Shown: positions 15,966 to 27,943, counted from the first letter of the stretch. The stretch is DNA of 64,000 nt from Haemophilus influenzae (GCF_019703545.1 NZ_AP018771.1:62001-126000); one strand, 5' to 3'. The notes: generated by a model not told the origin, from the letters alone. Made by a program: numbers and translations.

Positions 15966-18551
15966 TTATGGTTTCACTACCACGTTTAATAATTTACCTA
16001 CGACATAAATCACTTTGACAATGTGTTGATTATCAATAAATTTCTTCACATTTTCATCCGCAAAAGCAATCGTTTTGACTGTGTCTTCATCTGCATCTGC
16101 CGCAACAGTAACTTTGCCACGAACCTTGCCATTTACTTGCACAACAATCAGTTTTTCATCTTCTACCATTGCGGCTTCATCGGCTTTTACCCATTCTGCA
16201 GTATCAATAGCACTTTCATTGCCAAGAGCTTGCCATAATTCAAAACAGATATGTGGCGTAATTGGATAAAGCATACGAACAACTGCACTTAATGCCTCCG
16301 CCATAACTGCACGATCTTGCTCGCTATCAAGCGATGCCTTAGTCAGTTTATTCATCAATTCCATCACTGCAGCAATCGCAGTATTAAATGTTTGACGACG
16401 ACCAATATCATCGCTCACTTTCGCAATGGTTTTATGAACTTCACGACGAAGCACTTTTTGTTCTGCGGAAAGTGCGGTCAAATCTAGGCTAGTTTTTGCT
16501 GGATTTTGTTGATATTGATATACCAAATTCCAAACACGCCCTAAGAAACGTTTCGCCCCTTCTACGCCAGATTCTTGCCATTCCAAGGTCATTTCTGCTG
16601 GAGAGGCAAACATCATAAATAGACGAACAGTATCGGCACCATATTTTTCTACCATTTCTTGTGGGTCAATACCGTTATTTTTGGATTTCGACATTTTTGT
16701 CATGCCACTGTGGACTAATTCACGCCCTTCAGGATCGGTGGCTTTAATAATTCTGCCTTTTTCATCACGTTCAAGAGTCACCTGTGTTGGACTTATCCAA
16801 ATACGCTCATTGGTTGGACTTGTGTAGTAGAAAGCATCTGCAAGCACCATACCTTGACATAATAATTTATCGGCTGGTTCCTCACTAGTTACAAATCCTG
16901 CATCCCGTAATAATTTGTGGAAGAAACGGAAGTAGAGCAAGTGCATTGTTGCGTGTTCAATACCACCGATATATTGATCCACTGGTAACCAATAGTTTGC
17001 TTCTTCCGCATCAAGCATGCCATTTTGATATTGTGGACAAGTGTAGCGCGCGTAATACCAAGAGGATTCCATAAAGGTATCAAAGGTATCCGTTTCTTTT
17101 AACGCTGGTGCGCCGTTAAGGGTTGTTTTGGCCCAGTTAGGATCTGCTTTAATTGGACTTTTTACGCCATCCATTACCACATCTTCAGGCAGAATAATAG
17201 GTAAATCTTCCATTGGTGCAGGTACTACATCGCCATTTTCAAGGGTTAGCATTGGAATTGGCGCCCCCCAATAACGTTGGCGAGAAACGCCCCAGTCACG
17301 TAAACGGTAATTAACTTGACGTTTTCCAACACCTAATTTTTCTAATTTATCTGCGATACCGTTGAATGCGCCATCAAAGTCTTTACCATCAAATTCAGCT
17401 GAATTAACGAGTTTGCCGTGTTCAGTAAAGGCTTGTTTAGTTAAATCAATTTCCTCATCAGCAATGGGTTCAATAACTTGCTTGATTTGTAAACCGTATT
17501 TTTGAGCAAATTCAAAGTCACGTTGGTCGTGAGCAGGAACAGCCATTACTGCGCCAGTACCGTAATGCATTAACACGAAATTCGCGACCCAAATCGGTAA
17601 TTTATCCCCCGTCAATGGATGAATAGCAAATAAGCCCGTTGCCATTCCTTTTTTCTCCATTGTCGCAAGATCAGCTTCTGCCACTTTGGCGTTTTTCGCT
17701 TCTTGGATAAAGACGGCTAATTCGGAATTGTTTTGAGCCGCTAAACTTGCTAATGGATGTGCTGCCGCAATGCCTAAATAACTTACGCCATAAAAGGTAT
17801 CTGGACGCGTGGTGTAAACCGCCACTTTTTCGTTGGTGTCTGCAACATCAAAGGTAATTTCTACCCCTTCAGAACGACCAATCCAGTTGCGCTGCATGGT
17901 TTTTACCATGTCAGGCCATTGTGGAAGGGCATCTAAACCACCTAATAATTGCTCTGCATAGTCAGTAATTTTGATAAACCATTGTGGAATTTCTTTTTGT
18001 TCCACAGGTGTATCACAACGCCAGCAACAACCTTCGTGTACTTGCTCGTTTGCGAGTACGGTTTCATCATTCGGGCACCAGTTTACGGTTGAGGTTTTTT
18101 TGTACACTAAGCCTTTTTTGTAAAGCTCAGTGAAGAACCATTGTTCCCATTTGTAGTATTCTGGTTTACAGGTTGCGATTTCGCGATCCCAGTCGAAACC
18201 AAAGCCTAAAAGCTGAAGTTGTTTTTTCATGTAGGCAATGTTTTCGTACGTCCATTTAGCAGGCGCAGTTTTGTTTTTGATTGCGGCACCTTCTGCTGGT
18301 AAGCCGAAAGCATCCCAACCAAATGGTTGCAATACGTTTTTGCCTAGCATGCGTTGATAACGAGAAATGACATCACCAATAGTGTAGTTACGCACGTGCC
18401 CCATATGCAGGCGACCAGAAGGATATGGGAACATAGAAAGACAGTAATATTTTTCTTTAGATTCGTCTTTGATTGCTTTGAAAACTTTATTTTCTGCCCA
18501 ATATTGTTGAACCTTTGGTTCGATCATATCGGGGCGATATTGTTCTTGCAT
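15966..18551 (-). CDS. leuS: Leucyl-tRNA synthetase
   Basis: An 861-residue class I synthetase that charges tRNA-Leu. Key motifs: the HIGH-type sequence [13 protein letters not shown] after FPYPSGRL (about residues 42-58), the CP1 editing domain with [21 protein letters not shown] (about 248-270), the zinc-type segment [12 protein letters not shown], and the KMSKS loop [16 protein letters not shown] (about 617-632). The C-terminal domain ends [18 protein letters not shown]...NVVVKP. Length and order are typical. It is the first gene of the leuS-lptE-holA unit. Uptake signals sit inside the gene and just upstream. Confidence 0.98.
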   Translation of the reverse strand: MQEQYRPDMIEPKVQQYWAENKVFKAIKDESKEKYYCLSMFPYPSGRLHMGHVRNYTIGDVISRYQRMLGKNVLQPFGWDAFGLPAEGAAIKNKTAPAKWTYENIAYMKKQLQLLGFGFDWDREIATCKPEYYKWEQWFFTELYKKGLVYKKTSTVNWCPNDETVLANEQVHEGCCWRCDTPVEQKEIPQWFIKITDYAEQLLGGLDALPQWPDMVKTMQRNWIGRSEGVEITFDVADTNEKVAVYTTRPDTFYGVSYLGIAAAHPLASLAAQNNSELAVFIQEAKNAKVAEADLATMEKKGMATGLFAIHPLTGDKLPIWVANFVLMHYGTGAVMAVPAHDQRDFEFAQKYGLQIKQVIEPIADEEIDLTKQAFTEHGKLVNSAEFDGKDFDGAFNGIADKLEKLGVGKRQVNYRLRDWGVSRQRYWGAPIPMLTLENGDVVPAPMEDLPIILPEDVVMDGVKSPIKADPNWAKTTLNGAPALKETDTFDTFMESSWYYARYTCPQYQNGMLDAEEANYWLPVDQYIGGIEHATMHLLYFRFFHKLLRDAGFVTSEEPADKLLCQGMVLADAFYYTSPTNERIWISPTQVTLERDEKGRIIKATDPEGRELVHSGMTKMSKSKNNGIDPQEMVEKYGADTVRLFMMFASPAEMTLEWQESGVEGAKRFLGRVWNLVYQYQQNPAKTSLDLTALSAEQKVLRREVHKTIAKVSDDIGRRQTFNTAIAAVMELMNKLTKASLDSEQDRAVMAEALSAVVRMLYPITPHICFELWQALGNESAIDTAEWVKADEAAMVEDEKLIVVQVNGKVRGKVTVAADADEDTVKTIAFADENVKKFIDNQHIVKVIYVVGKLLNVVVKP

Positions 18552-18799
18552 AAAATCACCTTAAATTTTAACCGCACTTTTGCAGCATTTTGACAATAGA
18601 AAATGTGGCATAGAATACCGTAAAATGGCAAAAATTAATAGGGAGAGAAATAAAAAGTGCGGTGGTTTTTTAGTTGTTTTTTACAATAAATTTTCAATTT
18701 TTACAGAACAAATTAGAACAAAGGAATTCATAGCAAGCCAATATAACTTATGATATAGTTTACCACCAAATTTATAGAGGTCTCTCAATAATAAAAATA

Positions 18800-19519
18800 A
18801 TGATAGAGTTGGATCAAACAAATATACCAAAACACGTTGCCATTATTATGGATGGTAATGGCCGTTGGGCAAAACAGAAAAATAAAATGCGAATTTTCGG
18901 ACACACCAATGGCGTTACTGCGGTACGCAAAGCAGTGGCTTATGCACGACAAATCGGTGTGGAAGTACTCACACTTTATGCCTTTAGTAGCGAAAATTGG
19001 AGTCGCCCAGAACAAGAAATCAGCGCGTTAATGTCGCTTTTTATGCAAGCCTTGGATCGCGAAGTGAAAAAATTACATAAAAATAATATTTGTCTGAAAA
19101 TTATAGGCGATGTATCTCGTTTTAGTGAAACTTTACAAGAAAAAATCAAAAAAGCGGAAAATTTAACAGAAAAAAATACCGCACTTACACTCAATATTGC
19201 GGCAAATTACGGCGGTTGTTGGGATATTATTCAAGCCGCTAAACAAATTGCAGAAAAAGTTAAAAAAGAAGAAATGTCAGTTTCAGATATTAATAACTCG
19301 ACTTTTCAACATCATCTTGCAACCCAAAATGCACCACCTGTGGATTTATTAATTCGCACCAGTGGAGAACAGCGCATAAGCAACTTTTTATTATGGCAAA
19401 TTGCCTATGCGGAATTATATTTTTCCGATGTGCTTTGGCCTGATTTTAATCAATTAGAATTTAATCGCGCGATTGCAAGTTATCAACAACGTCATCGCCG
19501 TTTTGGCGGGACTGAATAG
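18800..19519 (+). CDS. uppS: Undecaprenyl diphosphate synthase
   Basis: A cis-prenyltransferase of 239 residues that makes the C55 lipid carrier for peptidoglycan and other envelope polymers. The signature [15 protein letters not shown] (Asp near residue 18) sits at the N-terminus. Also visible are [16 protein letters not shown], and [34 protein letters not shown] at the C-terminus. It is the first gene of the plus-strand operon uppS-cdsA-rseP-bamA-skp-lpxD. The promoter should lie in 18552-18799, where a TATGAT-like box near 18751 is the best candidate by eye. Confidence 0.97.
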   Translation: MIELDQTNIPKHVAIIMDGNGRWAKQKNKMRIFGHTNGVTAVRKAVAYARQIGVEVLTLYAFSSENWSRPEQEISALMSLFMQALDREVKKLHKNNICLKIIGDVSRFSETLQEKIKKAENLTEKNTALTLNIAANYGGCWDIIQAAKQIAEKVKKEEMSVSDINNSTFQHHLATQNAPPVDLLIRTSGEQRISNFLLWQIAYAELYFSDVLWPDFNQLEFNRAIASYQQRHRRFGGTE

Positions 19520-19536
19520 TTAAACGGATTAAAATT

Positions 19537-20403
19537 ATGCTTAAACAACGAGTTTTATCTGCTATTGTGTTAATTGCTGCAGTTTTATGTGCGCTATTTT
19601 TATTCACACCTTTTTATTTTGCCCTCGCTTTAGGGGCAGTAGCGATTTTAGGCATTTGGGAATGGACTCAATTTGCTCGCCTAAAACAACCTTTGATACG
19701 TTTTTTTGTGACTACCTTTTTAGGCGTATTTATCTTCTTATGGCTCTATACTGAGGGCAACTATTTAGATGCAGGGCGTGTGTTTGAACAACATCTTCAG
19801 CTTTTATTGATAAATGCTGTTAGCTGGTGGGGTTTAGCTTTGTTACTTGTGATCAGTTATCCTAAATCAGCTAAATTTTGGTCTAAAAATCCACTTTTAC
19901 AACTTTTATTTGCCTTTTCTACGTTGATTCCATTTGTCGCAGGTGTATTACGTTTACGTTTAGAACACTATACCCATGATCCTTATCACGGCTTATTTTT
20001 ATTACTTTACGTATTTGTACTTGTTTGGGCAGCTGATTCTGGTGCTTATTTTAGCGGACGCGCCTTTGGCAAACGTAAACTTGCCCCTAAAGTATCGCCA
20101 GGTAAAAGTTGGGAAGGGGTTATTGGTGGATTAATTACAGCATTAGTGCTTGCTTTTATCTTTATTCATTTCTCTAACAATACTTTAGTAGGCGATCGAA
20201 ATATTACTGGATTTATCATTCTTTCTGTAGCGACAGTTGCAATTTCAGTATTGGGCGATTTAACTGAAAGTATGTTTAAACGTGAGTCAGGAGTTAAAGA
20301 CAGTAGCCAATTGATTCCTGGTCATGGCGGTGTATTAGATCGCATTGATAGCTTGACTGCCGCGGTACCTTTTTTCAGCTATTTCTATTTCTTTGTGTTA
20401 TAA
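19537..20403 (+). CDS. cdsA: Phosphatidate cytidylyltransferase (CDP-diglyceride synthase)
   Basis: A 288-residue inner-membrane enzyme that makes CDP-diacylglycerol, the precursor of all phospholipids. It has about eight hydrophobic segments. The family core is clear: VWAADSGAYFSGRAFGKRKLAPKVSPGKSWEGVIGG (about 165-200), then LGDLTESMFKRESGVKDSSQLIPGHGGVLDRIDSLTAAVPFF, which contains the CDP-alcohol cytidylyltransferase signature. It follows uppS by 17 bases and precedes rseP by nine. Confidence 0.96.
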   Translation: MLKQRVLSAIVLIAAVLCALFLFTPFYFALALGAVAILGIWEWTQFARLKQPLIRFFVTTFLGVFIFLWLYTEGNYLDAGRVFEQHLQLLLINAVSWWGLALLLVISYPKSAKFWSKNPLLQLLFAFSTLIPFVAGVLRLRLEHYTHDPYHGLFLLLYVFVLVWAADSGAYFSGRAFGKRKLAPKVSPGKSWEGVIGGLITALVLAFIFIHFSNNTLVGDRNITGFIILSVATVAISVLGDLTESMFKRESGVKDSSQLIPGHGGVLDRIDSLTAAVPFFSYFYFFVL

Positions 20404-20412
20404 GGATTTTGA

Positions 20413-21744
20413 ATGTCATTTTTGTGGTCACTAGGTTCTTTTATCATTGCTATTGCTATATTAGTATCCGTTCACGAATATGGTCACTTTTGGGCTGCTA
20501 GAAAGTGCGGTATAAAAGTCCATCGTTTTTCAATTGGCTTTGGTAAGGTAATTTGGAAACGTATCGATAAGCACGGTACAGAATTTGCGATTTCAATGAT
20601 TCCTTTAGGCGGCTATGTAAAAATGCTTGATGGACGTAATGAAGTAGTTCCTGCTGAGCAAAAATCACAAGCATTTGACAGTAAAAGCGTATTACAACGC
20701 GCATTTGTAATTATTGCAGGCCCTTTAGCTAATTTTATTTTTGCAATTTTTGCTTATTGGGTCATTTACCTTTATGGAATACCAACGGTTAAACCAGTGA
20801 TTGAATCAATAACACCAAACTCAATCGCAGCACAAGCCCACATTGAACCCAATACGCAAATTCTTACAATTGATGGCGAAGAAACTCAAGATTGGGAAAC
20901 CATCAATATGCTACTTGCAACAAAAATGGGGGAGCCTAATGTTGAAATTACCCTTTCTCCTTTCAATTCTAATATTGAACAACAACGGACTTTAAATCTT
21001 ACAAATTGGATATTCGATCCTGAAAAAGAAAGTGCTTTTGAGGCATTAGGGATTATGCCTATGCGTCCTAAAGTTGAAATGGTGCTTTCTAAAGTTGTTC
21101 AAAATTCTCCCGCTGAGAAAGCTGGTTTACAAATCGGTGATAAAATTTTAAAAGAAAATTTAACCGCACTTCCTTGGCAAGATTTTATAAAACAGGTCGA
21201 ACAAGGCACAACTTTTACTATAAAAATTGAACGTAATGGAGAAACATTTGACAAAGTCCTAACTCCAGTGCGTAATCAAAATGGCAAATGGTTTGTTGGG
21301 GTTAGCCCAACCTTGACAAAATTAGCGGATGAATACCGTACTGAATTAAAATATGGTATTCTTGAATCTTTACAAAAAGGCATTGAAAAAACAGGACAAC
21401 TTTCCCTTTTAACCTTGAAAATATTAGGGAAATTACTTACTGGCGATTTGTCATTAAATAATTTAAGTGGGCCAATTTCTATTGCAAAAGGTGCTGGTGC
21501 ATCAGCAAATATTGGATTGGTGTATTTTTTAAGTTTTATGGCATTGATTAGTGTAAATTTAGGGATTATGAATTTATTTCCATTACCAGTATTAGATGGC
21601 GGTCATTTAGTTTTTTTAACAATGGAAGCTGTTAAAGGAAAACCTGTTTCTGAGCGGGTGCAAAGCATCTGTTATCGAATTGGCGCAGCACTGTTATTAA
21701 GCTTAACGGTGTTTGCATTATTTAATGATTTTTTACGTCTATAA
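20413..21744 (+). CDS. rseP: RIP metalloprotease RseP (site-2 protease)
   Basis: A 443-residue inner-membrane zinc protease that cleaves RseA-type anti-sigma factors and leftover signal peptides. The zinc motif HEYGH is at about residues 22-26. [11 protein letters not shown] segment follows, then two PDZ-like regions (one with [15 protein letters not shown]), and the third zinc ligand is in [13 protein letters not shown] near residue 385. It has four membrane segments. In E. coli it is also just upstream of bamA. The C-terminus ends 19 bases before the bamA start. Confidence 0.96.
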
Positions 21745-21763
21745 TTTATATAGGATACAATCG

Positions 21764-24151
21764 ATGAAAAAACTTCTAATCGCAAGTTTATTATTCGGTA
21801 CGACAACGACTGTGTTTGCCGCACCTTTTGTGGCAAAAGATATTCGTGTGGATGGTGTTCAAGGTGACTTAGAACAACAAATCCGAGCAAGTTTACCTGT
21901 TCGTGCCGGTCAGCGTGTGACTGACAATGATGTGGCTAATATTGTCCGCTCTTTATTCGTAAGTGGTCGATTCGATGATGTGAAAGCGCATCAAGAAGGC
22001 GATGTGCTTGTTGTTAGCGTTGTGGCTAAATCGATCATTTCAGATGTTAAAATCAAAGGTAACTCTATTATTCCCACTGAAGCACTAAAACAAAACTTAG
22101 ATGCTAACGGGTTTAAAGTTGGCGATGTTTTAATTCGAGAAAAATTAAATGAATTTGCCAAAAGTGTAAAAGAGCACTATGCAAGTGTAGGTCGCTATAA
22201 CGCAACCGTTGAACCTATTGTCAATACGCTACCAAATAATCGCGCTGAAATTTTAATTCAAATCAATGAAGATGATAAAGCAAAATTGGCATCATTAACT
22301 TTCAAGGGGAACGAATCTGTTAGTAGCAGTACATTACAAGAACAAATGGAATTACAACCTGATTCTTGGTGGAAATTATGGGGAAATAAATTTGAAGGTG
22401 CGCAATTCGAGAAAGATTTGCAGGCAATTCGTGATTATTATTTAAATAATGGCTATGCCAAAGCACAAATCACTAAAACGGATGTTCAGCTAAATGATGA
22501 AAAAACAAAAGTTAATGTAACCATTGATGTAAATGAAGGTTTACAGTATGACCTTCGTAGTGCACGCATTATAGGTAATCTGGGAGGTATGTCTGCCGAG
22601 CTTGAACCTTTACTTTCAGCATTACATTTAAATGATACTTTCCGCCGTAGTGATATTACAGATGTAGAAAATGCAATTAAAGCAAAACTTGGAGAACGCG
22701 GTTACGGTAGCACAACGGTAAATTCAGTACCTGATTTTGATGATGCAAATAAAACATTAGCGATAACCTTTGTTGTTGATGCTGGACGACGTTTAACTGT
22801 TCGCCAACTTCGCTTTGAAGGAAATACCGTTTCTGCTGATAGCACTTTACGTCAGGAAATGCGCCAACAAGAAGGAACTTGGTATAATTCACAATTAGTT
22901 GAGTTAGGAAAAATTCGCTTAGATCGTACAGGTTTCTTCGAAACAGTCGAAAACCGAATTGATCCTATCAATGGTAGTAATGATGAAGTGGATGTCGTAT
23001 ATAAAGTCAAAGAACGTAACACGGGTAGTATCAACTTTGGTATTGGTTACGGTACAGAGAGTGGTATTAGTTATCAAGCAAGTGTTAAACAAGATAATTT
23101 CTTAGGAACAGGGGCTGCTGTAAGTATAGCTGGTACGAAAAATGATTATGGTACGAGTGTCAATTTGGGTTATACCGAGCCCTATTTTACTAAAGATGGT
23201 GTAAGTCTTGGTGGAAATGTTTTCTTTGAAAACTATGATAACTCTAAAAGTGATACATCCTCTAACTATAAGCGTACGACTTATGGAAGTAATGTTACTT
23301 TAGGTTTCCCTGTAAATGAAAATAACTCCTATTATGTAGGATTAGGCCATACCTATAATAAAATTAGTAACTTTGCTCTAGAATATAACCGTAATTTATA
23401 TATTCAATCAATGAAATTTAAAGGTAATGGTATTAAAACAAATGACTTTGATTTTTCTTTTGGTTGGAACTATAACAGCCTTAATAGAGGCTATTTCCCA
23501 ACTAAAGGGGTTAAAGCAAGTCTTGGTGGACGAGTTACAATTCCAGGTTCTGATAACAAATACTACAAACTAAGTGCAGACGTACAGGGTTTCTACCCAT
23601 TAGACAGAGATCACCTCTGGGTTGTATCTGCAAAAGCATCTGCAGGATATGCAAATGGTTTTGGAAACAAGCGTTTACCGTTCTATCAAACTTATACAGC
23701 GGGTGGCATTGGTTCATTACGCGGTTTTGCTTATGGTAGTATTGGGCCTAATGCAATTTATGCCGAACATGGTAATGGTAATGCTACTTTTAAGAAGATA
23801 AGTTCTGATGTGATTGGCGGTAATGCAATCACAACTGCGAGTGCAGAACTTATTGTACCAACTCCATTTGTGAGCGATAAGAGCCAAAATACGGTCCGAA
23901 CTTCCCTATTTGTTGATGCGGCAAGTGTTTGGAATACTAAATGGAAATCGGATAAGAGTGGGTTAGATAACAATGTATTGAAAAGCTTACCCGATTATGG
24001 CAAATCAAGCCGTATTCGTGCCTCTACAGGTGTCGGATTCCAATGGCAATCTCCTATTGGTCCATTGGTATTCTCTTATGCCAAACCAATTAAAAAATAT
24101 GAAAATGATGATGTCGAACAGTTCCAATTTAGTATTGGAGGTTCTTTCTAA
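21764..24151 (+). CDS. bamA: Outer-membrane protein assembly factor BamA (D15/Oma87)
   Basis: The 795-residue core of the BAM complex that folds beta-barrel proteins into the outer membrane; in H. influenzae it is the D15 protective antigen. [19 protein letters not shown] is the signal peptide, and this ATG is chosen over an upstream in-frame start at 21713 inside rseP. Five POTRA domains occupy about residues 20-420, followed by the 16-strand barrel. The barrel has the lid-lock [14 protein letters not shown] (VRGF-type motif) and the C-terminal phenylalanine in [11 protein letters not shown] hairpin follows the stop and skp continues the operon. Confidence 0.98.
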
Positions 24152-24191
24152 TAAATTGAACTTTTTTCTTCATCAGAACTCAAAAACAACG

Positions 24192-24220
24192 TTCTCTGCC
24201 TAATTGAATTGGGCAGAGAA
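24192..24220 (+). other. Hairpin between bamA and skp
   Basis: TTCTCTGCC (24192-24200) pairs with GGCAGAGAA (24212-24220). AATATTAAAC follows, so there is no T-run. It is more likely an mRNA stability or processing element, or a weak attenuator, than a full terminator. Confidence 0.6.
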
Positions 24221-24258
24221 AATATTAAACCCATCATTTAATTAAGGATATTTATCAA

Positions 24259-24852
24259 ATGAAAAACATCGCAAAAGTAACCGCACTTGCTTTAGGTATT
24301 GCACTTGCTTCAGGCTATGCTTCCGCTGAAGAAAAAATTGCTTTCATTAATGCAGGTTATATTTTTCAACATCACCCAGATCGCCAAGCGGTAGCAGATA
24401 AACTTGATGCTGAATTTAAACCTGTAGCTGAGAAATTAGCAGCAAGCAAAAAAGAAGTTGATGATAAAATTGCTGCTGCTCGTAAAAAAGTAGAAGCAAA
24501 AGTTGCGGCTTTAGAAAAAGATGCACCTCGCTTACGTCAAGCTGATATTCAAAAACGCCAAGAGGAAATTAATAAATTAGGTGCGGCTGAAGATGCTGAA
24601 TTACAAAAATTAATGCAAGAACAAGATAAAAAAGTTCAAGAATTCCAAGCTCAAAATGAAAAACGTCAAGCTGAAGAACGTGGTAAATTATTAAATAGCA
24701 TTCAAACTGCGACAAATAATTTAGCAAAAGCAAAAGGTTATACTTATGTGCTTGATGCAAATTCAGTTGTATTTGCGGTAGAGGGTAAAGATATTACTGA
24801 AGAAGTATTAAAATCTATTCCTGCTTCTGAAAAAGCACAAGAGAAAAAATAA
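24259..24852 (+). CDS. skp: Periplasmic chaperone Skp/OmpH
   Basis: A 197-residue periplasmic chaperone that carries unfolded outer-membrane proteins to BamA. The signal peptide MKNIAKVTALALGIALASGYASA ends at AEEKIAFINAGYIFQHHPD. The middle (about residues 45-140) is a long, very charged coiled coil (KKEVDDKIAAARKKVEAKVAALEKD), the tentacle part of the trimer. The C-terminus has YTYVLDANSVVFAVEGKDITEEVLKSI, part of the body. Its place between bamA and lpxD is the same as in E. coli. Confidence 0.95.
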   Translation: MKNIAKVTALALGIALASGYASAEEKIAFINAGYIFQHHPDRQAVADKLDAEFKPVAEKLAASKKEVDDKIAAARKKVEAKVAALEKDAPRLRQADIQKRQEEINKLGAAEDAELQKLMQEQDKKVQEFQAQNEKRQAEERGKLLNSIQTATNNLAKAKGYTYVLDANSVVFAVEGKDITEEVLKSIPASEKAQEKK

Positions 24853-24864
24853 TAGGTTCTCATA

Positions 24865-25890
24865 ATGCAAAAATCCTATTCTTTACAAGAATTGGCAACT
24901 CAAATCGGCGCTACCGTTCGCGGTAACGCCGATGTTGTTGTTGAGAATATCGCTCCTCTCGATAAAGCCCAATCAAATCAACTCACTTTTATTTCTAACG
25001 TAAAATTTCGTGCATTATTGAAAGATTCTAAAGCAGGGATTTTGGTTGTTTCTGAAGAGGATGTTGAACACTGTTCTCCAGAAAGCAATTTACTTATTGT
25101 TAAAGATCCTTATGTGGCTTACGCAATTTTAGCGCAATATATGGATAGCACGCCAAAAGCGGCACAAGGAATCGCAAAAAGTGCGGTCATTTTTGATGGT
25201 GTTTTATTGGGCGAAAATGTATCTATTGGTGCGAACGCAGTGATTGAAGAAGGTGTTGTACTAGGTGATAACGTGATCATTGGTGCAAATTGCTTTGTTG
25301 GTAAAAATACCAAGATAGGTTCAGGCACTCAGCTCTGGGCTAATGTCACTGTTTACCATAACGTTGAGATTGGAGCTAATTGCTTAATTCAATCAGGAAC
25401 AGTTATCGGTAGTGATGGTTTTGGTTATGCAAATGATCGTGGTCGTTGGATTAAAATTCCACAAGTAGGGCAAGTAATAATTGGTAATAACGTTGAGATT
25501 GGTGCGAATACCTGTATTGACAGAGGCGCATTAGATGCCACGATTATTGAAGATAACGTTATTATCGATAACCTTTGTCAAATTGCACATAATGTTCATA
25601 TTGGCACAGGTACAGCGGTTGCGGGTGGCGTTATTATGGCAGGTAGCTTAACTGTTGGTCGCTATTGCTTAATTGGCGGTGCGAGTGTGATTAATGGTCA
25701 TATGGAAATTTGTGATAAAGTAACCATTACTGGAATGGGAATGGTTATGCGTCCAATTACAGAGCCTGGCGTATATTCCTCTGGTATCCCATTACAAACG
25801 AATAAAGAGTGGCGTAAAACGGCAGCTCTAACATTAGGCATTGATGGCATACATAAACGCCTAAAAGCATTAGAAAAGAAAATTTCTTAA
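24865..25890 (+). CDS. lpxD: UDP-3-O-acyl-glucosamine N-acyltransferase
   Basis: A 341-residue cytoplasmic enzyme that adds the N-linked acyl chain in lipid A synthesis. The N-terminal uridine-binding domain (about 1-100) contains [20 protein letters not shown]...LTFISNVKF. The left-handed beta helix of hexapeptide repeats ([28 protein letters not shown]...) fills about 105-300. The catalytic histidine region is [19 protein letters not shown] ([10 protein letters not shown]). A helical tail, [18 protein letters not shown], trimerises. The operon stops here; fabZ-lpxA are not next as they are in E. coli. Confidence 0.96.
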   Translation: MQKSYSLQELATQIGATVRGNADVVVENIAPLDKAQSNQLTFISNVKFRALLKDSKAGILVVSEEDVEHCSPESNLLIVKDPYVAYAILAQYMDSTPKAAQGIAKSAVIFDGVLLGENVSIGANAVIEEGVVLGDNVIIGANCFVGKNTKIGSGTQLWANVTVYHNVEIGANCLIQSGTVIGSDGFGYANDRGRWIKIPQVGQVIIGNNVEIGANTCIDRGALDATIIEDNVIIDNLCQIAHNVHIGTGTAVAGGVIMAGSLTVGRYCLIGGASVINGHMEICDKVTITGMGMVMRPITEPGVYSSGIPLQTNKEWRKTAALTLGIDGIHKRLKALEKKIS

Positions 25891-25907
25891 TTGATACCCC
25901 ATCATTT

Positions 25908-25954
25908 AATCTGCATTTTACAAGTTTAATAACTGATTAAAATGCAGATTTTTA
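25908..25954 (+). terminator. Rho-independent terminator of lpxD operon
   Basis: AATCTGCATTTTA (25908-25920) pairs with TAAAATGCAGATT (25938-25950), then TTTATG. It ends the six-gene envelope operon. Confidence 0.85.
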
Positions 25955-25995
25955 TGTGTATAAAATTTACTTAACGAAATAAGTTGAAATTCTTT

Positions 25996-26029
25996 TAAAA
26001 ATAAATAAGCCCAACTTTAAATTGGGCTT
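25996..26029 (-). terminator. Rho-independent terminator of tsf
   Basis: AAGCCCAA (26007-26014) pairs with TTGGGCTT (26022-26029). Leftward transcripts then read TATTTATTTTTA. It lies 30 bases beyond the tsf stop. Confidence 0.8.
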
Positions 26030-26058
26030 ACAAGCATACATTTTTTATCGTTAAAGAA

Positions 26059-26910
26059 TTATGCGTTACCGCCAGTGATTTTTGCAACTTCAGCAGCAAA
26101 ATCTTCTTCTTTTTTCTCAATACCTTCGCCTACTTCTAAACGAATGAAGTTAGAAACTGAAGTATTTACTGATTTTAAGAAATCCCCTACAGATACAGAA
26201 GGATCCATTACAAATGCTTGACCTGTTAATGAAACTTCACCAGTGAATTTCTTCATACGACCTTCAACCATTTTCTCTGCGATTTCTTTTGGTTTACCAG
26301 AGTTGATCGCAATATCGATTTGGATTTGGCGTTCGTGTTCAACCACTTCAGCAGATACATCTTCTGGGTTCACGAATTCAGGTTTAGATGCAGCTACGTG
26401 CATTGCTACTTTTTTCAGTTCATCAGCAGAACCTTCGCCCGCAACTAATACGCCAATTTTTGCACCGTGTAAGTATTGTGCAATTACTTGACCATCTAAG
26501 TAAGCAACACGACGAATATTCATGTTCTCACCGATTTTAGCAACTAATGCAGCACGTTTTTCTTCAAATTGCGCTTGTAATGCTTCGATAGTTGTACCTT
26601 TGTTTGCTGCTGCGAAATCAGCCACTTCGTTTGCTAAACCTAAGAAACCTGCATCTTTTGCTACGAAGTCAGTTTCACAGTTCATTTCAACTAATACACC
26701 GAAACCATTTTCTACACGAGCAAGGATAACACCTTCAGCTGCAACACGGCCTGCTTTTTTAGCTGCTTTAGCTTGACCAGATTTACGCATATTGTCGATT
26801 GCTAACTCAATATCACCGTTTGCTTCAACTAATGCTTTTTTACATTCCATCATACCTGCGCCAGTACGGTCACGAAGTTCTTTTACTAATGATGCTGTGA
26901 TTTCAGCCAT
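26059..26910 (-). CDS. tsf: Elongation factor Ts
   Basis: The 283-residue guanine-nucleotide exchange factor for EF-Tu. The N-terminal UBA-like domain [45 protein letters not shown] and the EF-Tu-contacting [10 protein letters not shown] motif (about residues 80-90) are intact. Codon use is highly biased. It follows rpsB by 133 bases, with a strong hairpin in the gap, and ends at its own terminator. The arrangement rpsB-tsf is conserved in bacteria. Confidence 0.98.
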   Translation of the reverse strand: MAEITASLVKELRDRTGAGMMECKKALVEANGDIELAIDNMRKSGQAKAAKKAGRVAAEGVILARVENGFGVLVEMNCETDFVAKDAGFLGLANEVADFAAANKGTTIEALQAQFEEKRAALVAKIGENMNIRRVAYLDGQVIAQYLHGAKIGVLVAGEGSADELKKVAMHVAASKPEFVNPEDVSAEVVEHERQIQIDIAINSGKPKEIAEKMVEGRMKKFTGEVSLTGQAFVMDPSVSVGDFLKSVNTSVSNFIRLEVGEGIEKKEEDFAAEVAKITGGNA

Positions 26911-26957
26911 TTTTAAAATCCTCTGTCGAAAATGCGGTTTATTTTGACCGCACTTTT

Positions 26958-26992
26958 AGATAAAAATATAGGGGCTAAATTTTAGCCCCTAT
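26958..26992 (-). terminator. Terminator/attenuator between rpsB and tsf
   Basis: The near-perfect palindrome at 26968-26992 (ATAGGGGCTAAA with TTTAGCCCCTAT) is followed, for leftward transcripts, by ATTTTTATC. It would let only part of the rpsB transcripts reach tsf. An uptake signal (26947) sits just beyond it. Confidence 0.8.
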
Positions 26993-27043
26993 GCCAATTA
27001 ATCGCTTGATTATTAAGGGCTTCGCCTTATTGCAAAACTTAAA

Positions 27044-27766
27044 TTATTCTGCGTCAGCTGCTAATTCTTCAGCAACTTGAGCTTCGTTACCACGACCTTC
27101 TTTAACCGCTGCTGCAGCTGCAGAAACGTAAAGTTGGATAGCACGAGTCGCATCATCGTTACCAGGGATAACGAAATCTACGCCAGCTGGTGTTGAGTTA
27201 GTATCAACGATAGCAAATACAGGAATACCTAGGTTATTTGCTTCTTTAACAGCGATATGTTCGTGGTCCGCACCGATAACGAATAATGCATCTGGTAAGC
27301 CACCCATATCTTTGATACCGCCAAGGCTTAATTCAAGTTTTTCCATCTCACGGCTACGCATTAACGCTTCTTTTTTGGTTAATTTATCAAAAGTACCGTC
27401 TTGAGATTGGGTTTCTAAATCTTTTAAACGTTTAATTGATTGACGAACGGTTTTCCAGTTAGTCAACATACCACCTAACCAACGGTGGTTTACGTAATAT
27501 TGCTGACAATCTAATGCTGCTGCTTGAACTGCTTCAGACGCTGCACGTTTTGTACCAACGAATAATACTTTACCATTGTTGCTAGCAATGCGAGTTAATT
27601 CCGCTAAAGCTTCGTTGAATAAAGGTAAAGTTTTTTCAAGATTGATGATGTGAACACCGTTACGAGCACCAAAAATGAAAGGTTTCATTTGTGGGTTCCA
27701 GTAACGAGTTTGGTGTCCGAAGTGTACGCCTGCGTTGATCATGTCGCGCATTGAAACTTGTGCCAT
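27044..27766 (-). CDS. rpsB: Ribosomal protein S2
   Basis: A 240-residue small-subunit protein needed for late assembly of the 30S head and S1 binding. The start [46 protein letters not shown] follows AAAGGAAAAT; an upstream frame from 27799 would cover the leader. Highly biased codon use. The tail [14 protein letters not shown] is acidic. The leader upstream contains conserved stem-loops that probably bind S2 for autoregulation of rpsB-tsf. Confidence 0.98.
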   Translation of the reverse strand: MAQVSMRDMINAGVHFGHQTRYWNPQMKPFIFGARNGVHIINLEKTLPLFNEALAELTRIASNNGKVLFVGTKRAASEAVQAAALDCQQYYVNHRWLGGMLTNWKTVRQSIKRLKDLETQSQDGTFDKLTKKEALMRSREMEKLELSLGGIKDMGGLPDALFVIGADHEHIAVKEANNLGIPVFAIVDTNSTPAGVDFVIPGNDDATRAIQLYVSAAAAAVKEGRGNEAQVAEELAADAE

Positions 27767-27862
27767 AATATTTTCCTTTTGTTGGGGTTGAGCCTCCACA
27801 TATCAGCTAATCGACCGTTTGGCACCCCGATTAAGCCTTGTTAATATGTGTGTGTTGTTAGT
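27767..27862 (-). promoter_or_regulatory. Likely S2 autoregulatory leader of rpsB
   Basis: Reading leftward, the leader holds ACATATTAACAAGGCTTAATCGG, then GGTGCCAAACGGTCGATTAGC, then TGATATGTGGAGG. ACATATTA and TGATATGT can pair at the base (one mismatch), and CTTAATCG or ATCGG with CGATTAG inside. The GGTGCCAAAC and GGAGGCTCAACCCCAAC stretches are like those I recall from gammaproteobacterial rpsB leaders that bind S2. The folding is by eye. Confidence 0.55.
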
Positions 27863-27943
27863 AATTAAAAAACTGCTTTTGAAAGGCAAAAACAGCGGGG
27901 CGATTTATACCATAAAGTGCGGTTAAAAACCAGTTTATTTTGT

